From assembly GCF_015832195.1 (NCBI RefSeq), contig NC_052046.1, positions 41,426,473 through 41,490,472 on the forward strand: a stretch of 64,000 nucleotides of DNA. The letters are read 5' to 3'. This document shows, piece after piece, positions 1 to 50,800 of this stretch. Numbering within the stretch: the stretch's first letter is position 1; each line of letters opens with the position of its first letter. A model generated the notes under the pieces. The model was not told the origin of the DNA. It saw nothing but the letters and a program-made list of their open reading frames with translations, and made no database searches. This DNA is from Motacilla alba alba (lineage: Eukaryota; Chordata; Aves; Passeriformes; Motacillidae). A program made the translations under genes and the position numbers.

Positions 1-3000
1 TGAACAAACTGCCACCAATTTTGATTGAAGACCAAATTGTAGCTTCCAGGTTCCCAGCACCTTCGTAGCTGCCGTGAAAATAAAAAGGAAAATGGCAATG
101 GGTACGCTTTTACAGTCCATCCTGAATTCACCACCTCAGCCCAGGTCATTTGAGAAGGAAACCCTTGGTTACTGCAAGAGTCTCTAGTGACATGAAAAGA
201 AGCTTAGCCCACCTCATTCATGGTTTCCCATTTCCTTCTGTAGAGGTGTTTGAAAACACCCTCAATGTCACAGTATCAGCTCATTTAAACTCCTTGCAGT
301 TAAGTGTTAACCTCTTAAAGAGACCATGTCTAACTATCACAGAGAAATGGAACTTGGCAACCTCTTGGCCTCCCCTCTTCTCAGGGGCTGGAGGAAGCCA
401 CATAGCTCAGAACAGCTATGCCCAAGGAAAGACTAGATAGAAGCAAGGGTCCCTAGATGTCTAGAGCACCTGGTGTGATGTTCTGGTCCACCACAGTTTG
501 TGTGCTTGATATAGCACAGCTATTTCCCTTGTTCCTCAACCTCCATTTGAAAAATCAGTGTCATCCCAAGCACCACCCTTTCCAGTAAGGAAACAGATTA
601 GTGGTTGTGAGCTGCTTCAATACCACAGTGAAGTGGTTCCACGTACCAGAGACAAGTAGGAGAAGTCTTGAAATAGTCACCCACAGCTTTTACATTGCAT
701 CTGCCATCGCAAATATTATGCTCTTACAGTGGCAGCTATCTTTAATCTAGGTTTATTTAAAATTTCCTTTCACTCCAAAAGAGATCCTACTGGTAGCACA
801 GTGCCAATGAAAACTAAAAATTACTGTTGTAATGTCATCCACGTTAAACCTAAAAAGGAGCTGCTACTGCAGAAGCATGAGAGTCCTGGTGGCAGACAAA
901 ATCGGAGAGCTCTGCGTGATTATTTTGAGACAGCATGAATAGATCTACAAACATCATCAAACGTAGTACAAGCATGGGGTCCAATTCCTCGCTCCTGCTG
1001 ACTCTGCAGAAAATGTTTTTCAGCAATCCTTTGGGCAGCAAGAGACCATCTCAGCAATCAGAACACCATCACACGTGAGGGGCACTGCACACAGTCAGTG
1101 CCCTATACAGAATGCAGCACGGTAACATGCAAAAGCTTCTCCAAAACAGCTGTGTAGTGGAGGAGTGATAACCACTAGTGGCTCTCTGAACTGCTGTTTT
1201 GCACTGAAGATCCTGCTTGGTAGTGACTGCTAACCAGATCATGCTGATAGGATGCTAAGCCTGTGATGATTAATTTCATTTGCTTAACATGTTTCCAAAG
1301 CTAAATATTATTAAGGCAGAACACTCCTATTTAATCAGACATGTTTTGACTTTACTTGCGTACATATTCAGAGGAAGAAATTTTGACAAGTGTAAAGAAC
1401 TGTCTTTTCAGATGTAACAAGAAACAGGGAATTACCATTCTCAGAAGCATCTTTCCAAACATACCTTCTTCTGTCACCTGTATTCCAGGATTATCTATTA
1501 CTGTCTCCAACTTCCATGATTTAATTACCAATGTAATTGAAAGAATGTATTCAAAATAAAAATATTATTCAGAAGAGATCAGATTTCCTAGCAGAAACAG
1601 GCAGTAGTCCTCATGACTTTGGAAGTGATAGGCAAAAGTGACCCCCATAATTAAAAACAGAGAGTCAAGTGCCAGAACTGATTATTCAACTGGAGTAGGA
1701 GAAAATACAGTGCATTTCTTCTTATTGAAAGCCACTAACAGCATTTCAGGGTCTGGAACTCTTTTTTTCCTTGCTTATATTTCATATATATATTTACATA
1801 TTTTATAAATAGGTATTTAAAAGTAGGGTATTTTAAAATGCATTTCAGAAGCCTACTAACCATAAATAATTTCACCTTGCTTTCAGGATCAAGAAATCTT
1901 GGGTCTATGCCAGACATGTTCACAAATGTGTGTAGTGAGACAAGTGGCAAAAAAGCACAGCTCTGTGCCTAGTTGGCAGTTGTAATAAACTATTATTATC
2001 TGTTAAATATTTATTTAATATACTAAGAGTAAGCATGAGAATGCAAACCCACAGAAGTAATCTTTCTAGTGGCACAGAACACACCAGGTTTTGGATACAT
2101 TTCATCTCGGCAAAAAGAGAGGGAAAAATGCTCTTTCAGTGCTATTTTTGGCAAGTGTGCCAGACACCACACAGCTCAACATACACTAGGCTGTCTACAT
2201 AGTTTGTTTTCTACATTGAAGATCCCGATTCCAAGGAATTATTTCATTTTCTTTTTTGCATCTGAGACCCAACTGGAAAGGGTGGTAGATAGTAGACTTT
2301 CCATCCTCCTCCTGGATCCAAGGAGAACTCCTTTCCACACAAGCCTAGGAAGATTTCAGCTAGTACCTTACCTCGGGTGATCACTCCTCTTAGCTGTCTT
2401 TCCTCTCCCCACAGGCCAGCACAGGAGAGGACCTGTATTCATGTACACTGGCTCTTCTTGCACTTGACTCTCAGTTAAGGACATTTCTGGCAATGGGTAT
2501 CTGGGCACCTGCAGAGCAAAGCTAGATAAACTGAAATCACCTCCCAGCTAGAACAGTATGTAGTTTCTTCAAGGTGCAATGTTTCTGAAGAGAACAAATT
2601 AAATGACAGACACTGAGTTCTTGAAGAACTTTACACTCCAATAAGCTACCCTAAATAAATCAGAAAGCACTCCAGCATCGCAGAACTCCTTAAGTCAGTG
2701 GATTTCAGGCTTCTGCTCTGAGCAAAGCATTGATCCTTGTGGAGAGAACACTCTGTCTTTGTGAAACCAAAATTACCAGAAGGACCACATACCAAGATGT
2801 TTAAACACTTTTGTAGCCAGTCTCTGTCCTTACACATGCTCTCAGCAACCTGCTGATTTCATAGATACCAGCACACACCTCCCATCTCTTCCAGAAAACA
2901 TTATAATTCATTAGTTGTTTTGACTTCAGAGAACCACACAGAAAAGCAATGCTTTTTGGATGAAAGCCAGAGATAGAACAAGATGACAACAAATGCATGA

Positions 3001-3380
3001 AATCTAAAATTTCATGCTGTGTTGAAATCCCTGGCTGCCCTTACAATGCTTCCCTTTCACAAAAATTATTTATTAGTAAAAGTGGGGTTTTCTTTGTTGC
3101 TCTGCAAAAGTACTTTGCATTTATAGGAGACATACAAAAAATTAAAAGAAACACAAGGGCTGATAAGCACCAAATATGTAGCTTATTTTGTACATTTATT
3201 TATATAAGAGATAGTATCAATGGTTTCTTGTAACATGAAGTACAATGCTAGAAATGGCAATTTATTCATGCAATGCAGTTATATAAGCACTTAAATGACT
3301 AATCTTAAATCACTATCAAAAAACTGAAGCATTGTGTGACAATGACAGTTAGTGAAAATAATGATGAAAGTTTCATTAAA
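1..3380. other. 3' flank of MCCC2, no gene seen
   Basis: Only short unsupported frames on both strands; no exon-like splice pairing, no recognised repeat and no RNA gene. In mammals CARTPT follows MCCC2; none of it was recognised here, so if present it lies further left. Confidence 0.6.
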
Positions 3381-3398
3381 AATAACATCTTACAAATC

Positions 3399-3404
3399 TT
3401 TATT
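3399..3404 (-). terminator. MCCC2: MCCC2 polyadenylation signal (AATAAA)
   Basis: Reverse complement reads AATAAA, about 87 nt downstream of the MCCC2 stop, followed by a T-rich stretch. It is the first canonical signal after the stop and predicts a short 3' UTR of about 110 nt. Cleavage site not shown by the sequence. Confidence 0.6.
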
Positions 3405-3490
3405 TTTAATCACCACAATACTGTAGCTAGTATGCTGCCCAGCCCCAAATAAAATATACACAGGTAATTCTGATGATCACATGTTTAAGT

Positions 3491-40600
<37,110 letters not shown>

Positions 40601-40663
40601 GGCCGGGCCGGGCCGAGCCGAGCAAGCCGAGCCGAACAAGCTGAGCCGAGGCAGCCGTCCCAG

Positions 40664-40681
40664 GCCGCCGCCGCCGCCGCC
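40664..40681 (-). repeat. GCC/GGC trinucleotide run in MCCC2 5' UTR
   Basis: Six perfect GCC units on the plus strand (GGC on the gene strand), 64-81 nt upstream of the ATG within the CpG island. Confidence 0.9.
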
Positions 40682-40750
40682 ACTCCCCCCGGCGCAGCCA
40701 ATGGGCACAGCGGGGCCGGGCCCCGCCGCGGAGTCCTAGACCGGGCCCTC

Positions 40751-43403
40751 GGACAAGCTAATGCAGTAGAAGGCCCTTTGAAAGAATTGTGCTTGGACGA
40801 CCACACGTGAAAACCGTATGTTTTCACGCACAGCCTAGGAAAGCCCTTGCCCTTCTTAGAAACTTATCATACAGTAATAGGGACAGATCTTTTTCAAATC
40901 CAAAACATCTTTGGCCGAGTTTCTCCCTTCCATGAAAACTTTGCTATTCTTCAGTATTCCAGTTTTACTTTAAGTCAAGGCCCTTATCTTTAGAGAAAGG
41001 TAACAGTAGGGAGTCTGATACCAAGTAAATTAAGCTCTATTCTAAAACAAAACCAACAATGACAACACCCCTGCTAAACCACGCTCGGCCTATTACCAGC
41101 AGGTCTGTGTGCACCCCAGTGGTGCGGCCCAAACTTCAGCTTTTCCTTTAGTTCACACTTACTAGCTTCGTGGACTTCCAAGTATTTAAAAACTGTAACT
41201 GATACTTAAAGAAGTAGAAACACAGGTAAAAGAAAATAATTTATTCACATAATTTACATACTACAAAGGAAGTAAGACTACTTCCTTTGACACAGAAAGC
41301 TTTAATGTGATGATACAGGGTGTCAGACAACTCTAAGCAAAGCAGTTTTATGCCACATCTTTGTAAAAATGCTACTCATACGTATTGAGATTTCAACAAT
41401 ATTTTCTTACATCCTTCATCATTATAAAACTTCCATACACAAAACAGAACACAAAATTCTCTTATTTCTATTCAAATTAAATTTGTTCTTAAAAAAATCC
41501 TCTAACAAAGTGCATGTTATTTGCTGCAAGGAAAAGAAAGCACAACCCAAATTAACAATGCAGATAAGGCACCATAAATCTTAGTAATGAAGTAGTTGAT
41601 TTTTTCCCCCTTTTAACATGAATGCAAGCTCAAATGTATGCTACTAAATGTAGAATGTTTATCCCCTCAGAACTCAGTCAGAAGGTACTCACAGCAATTA
41701 CTTCATAGCCACTCCCCAATAATCTTTTTTAGGCTCTATGTGTGCAATTGATATAAACATGCCAGACATATCAGGAAGTAAATACTTGCATACTTAATAT
41801 CTACAAGATATACAATACATACAGTTACACGTATACATTAATCTCTTTCATAATGTTTACAGTAAAACAATATTTAGATAAACATTTCAAGTTAAACGGA
41901 TTAGGCAAAGCACAAGATACCATCTGAACAGAAACTGTTGTTGGTATTTCTGAGGGTTTTTTGGGGGAATGAGGTGAGTTGATCAGATGGTTCAAGTAAG
42001 TTACTCTACACTGGGACCACTAGTCCCTTTTCCATCACCTCAAGGAATACTGCTAGTGAAATTTCACTGGCAGAGCTAATATACCAATTTGCAGTAACAG
42101 TAGCTTTATTCTGTATTTCTCCTCTCTGACAAAAATTTACATGTAACTTTGGAAGCTTTGCCAACAACTTCTGAATAGAGAAACATTCTCTAACTTCATC
42201 AACTATTTCAAAATTAACTACATATTTATATTATTTACCTGCCAGGAAAGGATTACTCAGTCCAAACCTGATGATAGGTTTCTTGAGAGCATTAACAATA
42301 CCATTTAAACATCAGTTTCCCCTTCATAATAAATTGCTTTGCAAAAGTACCTGCAAGTATTAAGTAATGGGAAAAAATTTAAGACTACTCAAGCTCATGC
42401 AAGCAAGAGTTTCAGACTAAATACTGACTCTTTCAGCGATCACCCGACTTTGAGAGTGCATAAACCTAATTACCTCACCCAGACAAATTTCTTGATGAGG
42501 TAAATAAAAACTTAAACTAAAATCTAAAGCTAAACTGGAATTTTATGGCAAGTTACAGTACAAGCAGACATGGACATAAGAAAACCCCTTTAATTCAAGT
42601 GCTTCAAAGCAGCAAATCCTCAAAAGTGACATTATATAATCATGGTTTAAATCCAATCTCTTTGTGCTACTTTGCACAAGGGAAACTGAGGAAGTCAGTA
42701 AATATACAAACAACTACATGTAAAAATAAGGAGAAGAAATTGTATCTATAGCTTTGTTTTCCAATTTAGAAGAAAATTAGCATTTATACTAGGAAACATC
42801 AATCTCCTCCTCAAAGTTATAAAAAAGGTTGCAAACATTAACCTTGTGTTATCATCTTTTAGTAAACTGTGTTTTTAAGTTTTCAACAAATTTTTAAGGA
42901 ACCAATCCTACTGGGCTTTTCAGGTTACGATCTTTTAAATTATGTGGTTAAAAAACTGTTATAAAAATATGTAATTTGGAGATTAAAATAAAAACACCTG
43001 CAGTGCTTGATATAAGTACATATGTATTTACTACACTACTTCCAGTATTTGCATTCTGATCTCCAGATATTACATTATACCCAAAAGGTTAATTCCTCCT
43101 TTTAATGTAACATACTTCACAAAAAGAAGTAAAGAACTTGAATAATCAGTACCAAGAAGCTTTAGCATTAAAATGGAAAAGAATACTTGTTGCAAGATTA
43201 AACATTATTTCATTGCACTTTTCTGTAGGATAGTCAATGCACCCACTATCAGTGTCTAAACAAGTGAAACCATAAGCTGGTAGTCAGTAAGTAGTCTGAT
43301 CCTATGACATCATTGTAGTGGTGTAGACTATGTCAGCATTTTGAAAGTCCCTGGGTTGCTTCAGAAAGAATCCATTTCATCTTCACAGCATTAATTAACA
43401 ACA
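40751..43403. other. Intergenic, upstream of MCCC2 and downstream of BDP1
   Basis: AT-rich sequence without recognised gene or repeat. It may include part of the BDP1 3' UTR; several AATAAA-type motifs exist on the minus strand (for example near 41238 and 42108), so the BDP1 polyadenylation site cannot be set from sequence. Confidence 0.6.
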
Positions 43404-44053
43404 TGTCCTAGGGTGGCTTTATGATGCTTGTATCCCCAATCATCTGTTCTGTTTATGCTGGATATTAAGTTTTGCACCTTTAAGACTGGTTCTGAGAGCG
43501 AAGAGGGAGAGAAGAAGTGAAGAGCTCGTTATCAGAAGCTGCACTTGCTCCTCTGCATTCTCTCGCACAGACTGTGTTGTCTGCAGAACAGACAGACGGC
43601 AGAAGAGAGATTTCCTTTGCTTTTAGTTAGGTTTTAGCTAGCTGAGGCAGAGATGTTCCCTGGACTGCAGCTTTTCTTTTTTTGGGAACTGATTAGCCTT
43701 GTTCTGGACTGAAAACCCAGAAAAACACAGGCACCTCACACCTGTGGCCCACTGGAGCCCAGGACGTGGCATTTTCCAACACAAGAGGAATGGGTAACAG
43801 ACTGAGTGAGCTGAGCTACACCCCAAGAAAAGACTTTCTGAATTTGCCATCTCTTCAGAACAGCAAGAGGTTTTATTGTTTAGTATTGTTCATTATGTAT
43901 GCTTGTGAATACTTTGCTTGTTAATTAAACAGGTTTTTTCCACTTTTCTCCAAGGAAATCTTTCCAAACCAGTTGGGGGAGGGGCCGCTTGAATCTGCTT
44001 TCTAGAGGGACCCCTTTGAAAATCTCCTCCCAAATTTGTCCTAAACCAGGACA
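43404..44053 (+). mobile_element. Endogenous retrovirus LTR (class II/ERVK-like), antisense to BDP1
   Basis: A 650-bp LTR opening TGTCCTAG and closing CAGGACA, so the termini form the inverted repeat TGTCCT/AGGACA. An ATTAAA polyadenylation-type motif lies at 43924-43929. It is followed by a primer-binding-site-like sequence, which fixes it as the 5' LTR of a plus-oriented element. No matching 3' LTR is in the window, so target-site duplication cannot be tested. Family assignment is from the lysine-tRNA-like primer site and general resemblance to songbird ERVK LTRs. Confidence 0.8.
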
Positions 44054-44700
44054 AATACATTTTTTTTGGTGCCCAACATGTGGTTCGAGAAAGTGAAAAA
44101 AAAATGTACTGATTGCATTTTGGTTCTACTTACTCTGCACTGAGATAAAGCAGTCAGTAGCCATGTTGACTGAATTCATGTCTCTCTAGGTGGAGGCCTT
44201 CACCTGTCTCTGGTCCCTAGGCTGTTTTGAGGTTTTAATACCTTTCTGGTCCCTAGGCTTATTTTCTTATCTGGAGATAGATCCAGTATTTTGCCTGACA
44301 TGTAGCTTTTACAGTAGAGGGGCAGAGATTTGAGTTGCTATTGTGCTGGGCTCGGTGATAATGGTTTATAGGGAATTTACATAGGTACTGGAGCTTGTTC
44401 AAGATATGTTTGGTTTATGGTTTCTTTGTCTGACCCCGCATCCCAGTTCCAGTAGCATGTTTTGGGAGTTTAATAGAAATTGCACCCAGTTTGTTAAAGG
44501 AGGAGCAGGAGATGAGGCTTTTCAGCCTTTTCTTTCCATCTTCTCCTTTGAATCTGTTACATCATTTTTGGAGAGTGTTCAGTTTCCCCTGAATGTTAAA
44601 GAGATCACTTTCCTGGTATTTTATCTGGTACTGTTATTACTGGCTGACATTAAGTGTGGCATAATGAGTATCAGAACAAATTGTAACTTTTAAAATACTC
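44054..44700 (+). mobile_element. ERV leader/internal fragment, 3' part missing
   Basis: Sequence downstream of the LTR and primer site, ending before the BDP1 stop codon. It contains a 95-codon ORF (44406-44693) of no recognised family, with a hydrophobic segment near its C-terminus (ITFLVFYLVLLLLADI). No gag, pol or env domain was seen. The right limit is uncertain; a TTGCAG motif occurs at about 44708-44713. BDP1 transcripts reading through the stop would carry this region in antisense in their 3' UTR. Confidence 0.5.
44067..44083 (+). other. Retroviral primer-binding site, lysine-tRNA-like, degenerate
   Basis: TGGTGCCCAACATGTGG resembles the tRNA-Lys type site TGGCGCCCAACGTGGGG with three changes. 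It begins 13 nt after the terminal CA of the LTR, farther than the usual few bases, because AATACA and a T run intervene. Confidence 0.65.
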
Positions 44701-44752
44701 TTTTCTTGTTGCAGTATATTCTGTGATCCTAGGTTTTTATAAAACCCATTTG

Positions 44753-44881
44753 CTATTCTGAATCATCCACTTCCATAAAGATGTCACTGAAAAAGTACTC
44801 AGAGATTTTGGTTGGCTCTCCTTCCTTCTCTTGATCTTTAGCACAGAGAGGTGGCTTCACAGACGAGTTGTTACTTGGGAC
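44753..44881 (-). CDS. BDP1: BDP1 last exon (coding part) and stop
   Basis: 129 nt, encodes VPSNNSSVKPPLCAKDQEKE, then GEPTKISEYFFSDIFMEVDD and SE, with TAG at 44753-44755. Acceptor atcag. The aromatic/acidic C-terminus EYFFSDIFMEVD is the recognisable end of vertebrate BDP1. Confidence 0.92.
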   Translation of the reverse strand, partial: VPSNNSSVKPPLCAKDQEKEGEPTKISEYFFSDIFMEVDDSE

Positions 44882-47800
44882 CTGATAAAACAAGAAAAGG
44901 TTGCTCTTAACAGTCTTCATCAGTGTGTATGTGCAAATATATATACATATATATGCACATGTGCTATTTGTAAGGGTATTTTATTTACATAAGAAGTTTT
45001 GACCAAAGAAAAAAAAATCAGAGTTTACTGAAAATGAGAAATAAATAAATATCCACGCAGAGAAAAATCAACTTAGTTTCCATACACGTTTCCTAAACAT
45101 GCCCAAGTCAGAATTTGTCAACTGGAACAGATACTGGACTCAAAACATGAATGCTACACACCCATTTACTCACTCCTGACACAACTAATTCTCTGTTCTT
45201 CACACCTCAGAAATGCATGGCTGTTCGAAAGTAAACTCATACCGTAACTGCAGCATCAGCAGCTACAAGCTCATGTTCCACAGATGATGAAGTAGAGGGA
45301 AAAGAACAAGATTCCCTCTCATCTTTAGTGGACGGAGTGGGTTTCTTTAGACTTCGTTTTGGAGTCACAATTCGTGGCTTTTGGATCTTCCCTCTATTCC
45401 CTTTGGTGTCTTCTGCAGATTCAGAATTACTTTTTTGGCAAATTAAAGATAAAAATCCCAATGGTTTTCGTCCACCCCTGTTCAAAACAAATATAGTCAG
45501 GATGTCATAGGATTGCTCCATAAAAGGAAGATGTAAATAGCATTGCAGGAGTCCAATTCTATATACAGGAAATAAACACACACCTACAGGACATGAAAAT
45601 TCTAAGGAAAAAAAACCAAAAAGTCATGGTAAGAAAGGCTTTGGCATTACTGAATATTCTGGTACAAGAGGTTTTTTGAACAGTCACAGAGATTCTTGAC
45701 AATTTTTAAGCCTGAGAACAGGAATCTATTATTTGCTGCTAATCCACAGCCTCTAACAAGCTACCAGACTTTCAGAGAGTGGTTCCAAGAAGGACGGAGG
45801 CACACTTCTGAAGAACAAACTGAAAATTCTGAGCATCCTTTATGTAATCAATGGAGAACCTGATCCCCAAGGATGGGGCTACAGCAGACTACCTGCAGGG
45901 TTTTAGCCTATTTACAGCAGCAAACCCAGACCAATGAGCTTATGGAAGTCAAAGCACTGAGGGAGGTACAGAAAGCATAACTTTTCATATAGTTCAGAGT
46001 TTACAAATTAGAAAGCAAACTTTAAGGCAAGGATTCTGATGTTAATGCATCTCCATCCAATTGCTGTGGATGTCCCAAATATAAATAGACAATATTGGTA
46101 CTCACAAAAGCATAATGAAAAAGTAAATGACAGATTAGAAGAGGCCAGTGGAGCATTACAATCAAAATAATTAGCACAGGAGCAACAGAGAACATGAACT
46201 CAAACATTTAAACAAACTGTACAGAAAGGTATATTTAAAATATCAAGTCAACATATAGGTAAGAGGAATATCCTCTGAGCTGCCAAGATTGAAACTGCTT
46301 TGGAGAAATTACTTATGTCAGTCCTAAAAATTCAGTGTGCTCAATACTGTACCAGTAACAAATCTTACTGGCAGGATGAACACCTGCAAAGGTGGCAAAG
46401 GCCAAACGAGTGGATGGGTATATATGTCACAACATGAGACTTACCTATGGAAAACAACAAATTATCGTAAGTTCCTATCACAGCCAATGGATACCTGCCT
46501 GACAAAAGGTATCTATCATGGCTAAATAGACATACAGTATGTCAGCAGTGCCCTTCAGTTGATCTTCTCATTTAATGAGTAAAATAACTCAAATTTCAAA
46601 GCAGACAGTTTGATGCTTTCTGATTTACAGGAGAGCACAGATACTGTAATTCTTAGCCATGCAGGTCACAAAAAATGGTACTGAAAAGATGTCAATATAG
46701 AAACATGATCTTTTTTACAGAACAAGCTGACAAAACATTATTTCAATTACTGCATACCTGAATAATGGAGTTTTTGAAGATGATGCTGGGCTTCTAGTAT
46801 GTTTCAACTGTGCAGATTCATGCACATTCTCCTGCTTTCCTTGTCCACTTATTTCTGATCTTCTGTTAGAGGTTAATCTAGACATAACCTCTTCTTCCAT
46901 TTCAGATGCTGCATTCTCAAGTGGTGATTTCCCTAAGCTCTCCAAATTCTCAAGCTGGCTTCTCTCAGGCAGTTGTGAGATAGACTCAGACACCAATACA
47001 GAAGTAAGTACTTTTTCCTTTGCTGAAGACTCTGTTTTTTGAAAAGGATTCCCTGTAAAAAGAGTCAAGAGTCAAAGACTTCCGTGATAACACAAGAGCC
47101 CAAAAAATGCATGGTATTAAAATGGTTTGAACCATTACAACAGAAGGGCTGAATTTTTGTTTAGTTTTATTTGTCAATTTATTTTTATGAGTCACCACTA
47201 TGAATTAAAAGTTCATGGTCTATTTTTAAAGCCTGTAAGATCATAGAGATGTTATGGGAAAAAGCTGACAGAAGTGCGGTTTTAAATTTTACAGCACACT
47301 CTCCCCCCCCCCAATCCTCTATTAGCATTCCACAGAACTTAGTATAGCCACCTAGCTGTTTAACCTTCTACAACTTCCCTTAGAAGTCTTTTTCAGAGCC
47401 AAAATTATAGTTCACCATGCCCTTTACTCAGATCAATGAACATTGTATTGCCAGTAGTTCTGCTTTTTCTCTGTTTCTTCAGAGGCAGATTAATCTCCTA
47501 AACAATTCCGTACTTTTTCAGTAAAAATGCAAAACAAAATAAAAAATAAACTATTTTGGCATGGTGTGGTTAAAATGCCAGTTAATACTTTTGATTATTA
47601 GTGCTCTTTAAAAGGTGGAAATATTTGCTTAAGAGACAGTAACATGTTTAGTCAAAAATCCTCTCAAATTTCACCAATAAACTAGATACAGCAATGCTTT
47701 TAAAACCATTATTAAATAACCAAAATTTATGTAATTTGGCACACCTAGTTTATAGCAGAAAGCATGGAATGGTGGTATTAAGAAAGGAAACAAGGAAACA

Positions 47801-50800
47801 AGGAAAACTTGTTTCTACTGTTGTGTTAGATGGCCTCAGACAGAATTATTTAGCATGACAACCAGTAATAAATTGTGATGTGTTTACATTCATTATACTT
47901 CGGTTTACAAGTTCACATGTACATACCAGAAGTTACCACTGGCACATCTGTGGATTTAACTGAATCACCCTGTATTTAAAAAAAGGAAAAAAAAAAGGGT
48001 TTTTTATTGCTGTCAATACAGAAGAGATGATGAAGTAGATAAACTCATATCACACATGCACAGTTCTAAGAGCAGGACTGATACAGAAGACAGTGCAGCA
48101 TCATTCATCACTTAACTCATTTCTTAAGCAGGCTTTTCAAGGTGTTCCTATGACAAATTACTCAAGACAAGGATATTGAGATAAGAGATCAAAGAAGGAA
48201 GAAGATTGTTATCCATCCCTTCCTAGAAAAGCTCTCTGAATCATCTGGGGAATTACCACCCATTCCTACACCAAGGTACACCATACAATCTTAGCCCACT
48301 TACAAAGATCAATGGTAGTTGCTGCCATAAGCTTGGTTATATTGTAAAAAAGCACAGAAGGATGCTGGAAAGATCGTGGCTTGTTTTCACTGGCAGCTTG
48401 CTCTTTTAAACTAGTACCTGCTATGTTAAGAATCAGTAGGAACGTATCTAACAGCTTCTTCAAGTAACAGACACAATGCAGATTCAAAACATCATTCAGT
48501 GTACCTAGATATCCTGCCAGTCACCCAATATACCTCCAGAGTTTCCTCTCCTGCAATGCCATTGTCATAAGGGTGATGCAGAATGAACCAAGTAAGACAT
48601 ATTACCAGTCTATCTGCTAGGAAGTTTTATTCAAAAACACCTGAGAGCCTACAGATTCTCAAAAAACCCAATAATAAATAAACAAATACCCAAAAGATTG
48701 TAGATTTAAAAACTAAAAGTAATCTATAGGTGTTGATTTTCCTTTTAAGTTGTATAGGCATATATAGTACATATTTAAGCAAGTGACACCATTAAAAATA
48801 AACATAATTAAAATGCTCTATTATGCGTTATGCATCTAACCCATGGATGAAAACTCACCAAATTATGATCTCACCTTGTAAGTGGTTTCCAGGTCATTTT
48901 CCACTGCAACAGTAGATGGAGTTTTCTTGGAAGGAGGAAAATCATTCTCTTCTAGCTCAGCAGCCAACCGTTTTTGAGCTGTCTGCAACTTTGGAACAGA
49001 GTCTACTGCACTCTCTAGTTTGGTTTCCATACTGCTATTTAAAGGTCCAGCAACCTTACCAGCTGCAGTTGTCAAGGATCCAATACTGTTTATAGATATA
49101 TAAAGTCATAATTGCAACAGTAGAAGAAGCCAAAATTTACTTTGTATAAAGTTTCTGTATGGAAATTACACACGAATCTCTGGTGGTACTCTCTCTTGCT
49201 TAATGTCAATATTAACTTCAAATGTACCATTTACTACCAAGAAACAATTTGTTGTGCTATCTGGAGTTAGTTTTAGTAGTCATATTGAATTTAGTTTAGC
49301 TGCTCTATTTGAACTCCACTTGGTCTTTTCATATGATGCAAAAATATGGCAACTTATTAACTGCCTTAGAAAAATGCTAAAATACAGTATTATTTATCTG
49401 CACAATTGAACCCCCACATGCTGTATGGTCTCAAAAACATACAGATATATATAAGACATACAGAAAAGCAGCAGAGACTAGGAAAATATGGTAAAGCTGT
49501 ACAGGAACAGCAAGACAGAACATGTACTCTAACTCAGCCTGTCAGCAATTTTGTTTATCATAAGTAGTTCCAGAGGAGTTAGAATTATTACACTGTGTAG
49601 CCAACATTTACTCAAAGACCTATCCTTTCAATAAAGGAATGATATTAGTATCTGATTTCACAGGGCAAGATTCTCCACAATTATATGGAATTGCATTACA
49701 CTCTAGTTATGATCTGAGGACTTTCATTAATATGGTATTAGGGTTTGCGAGTTTTTTACTACTTTGCAACAATTCCATTTTACTTTGCAACAATTCCATT
49801 TTTCGTAATGTCTTTTTCCTTTGGTTTTGCTTTTTTTTTCTCCCAAATGGACTAAGAGATTTAGTTCAACTTGTCTGCCTTTCATCTTGTCTACCTTTTA
49901 AACAGCAAATTCAAGACAATAAGAACTTACATCTACTGTTTACCATGTTTTCCAGAAAACCATTTCATGAAAAATCTGGACAAGCAATTAATAAACAGCT
50001 ACTCTACGAAACTGTTGAAGTACTGTAAAATGCAAACATGCTTAGATTTTTTCATTTCAATTGCTTTGCATTGTAAGTATCCTTAAGGTAAAGTAAAGCT
50101 CAAGCTGGGCAAATGACTTCTACTAAAAAGGAAGATCTACTCTAGCCATCCAACAAAGTTACTTCCTCTAGCATTTCTTCATTTGAGAAGTTCTAATCTG
50201 TACTACATAGTCAGAGAACAAACAAGGTACACAAAAACTACTTCACTTTGATAAAAAATGAAGCATTTACCTCTCCACTTCAGTCACAGTTGTTTCACTT
50301 GCATTTATTGGGCTGATAAGTATTGGGGCTGGTAGTACTGGTTCTGAAGTTTGTTCCACCATAGCAGATGCATCAAACTCTTTTGAGCCAGCTGGGATTT
50401 CCACCAATGTTAAAATGAATGTCTGTTCTTCCTCTGGACATCTATGATCATCATTCACTACTATAATTTTTTCAGGGAAATAAATAACAAAAAACCTATT
50501 AATCAAATATGAAATTATGCTGTTGTCTTCATCTCCTCTCTACACAGAGTACTGAAATTTTAGGCATTCATCTCTCTGGAAAAAGGCACTGGACGTATAC
50601 TTGAGACAATAAGCTTCCTGACTTCCCAGATGAGATATACATCATCATCTCCTGGTGCTCATTCACTGCAGAGGAATCCTGATTACCATTTAGAACGAGG
50701 AATATTAAAAATGCCTAATAATGATGAAGATTTTAAAAGGGTGTTCTAGCATTAAAGAGCAATTTGCTGTTTAATTAAACTTATGTCATGGTGGTTTAGT

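Noticed and set aside
49639..50028. 129-codon plus-strand frame in a BDP1 intron
   Set aside because: It spans a 21-bp tandem duplication, is Phe/Leu-rich from T-rich DNA and resembles no family.
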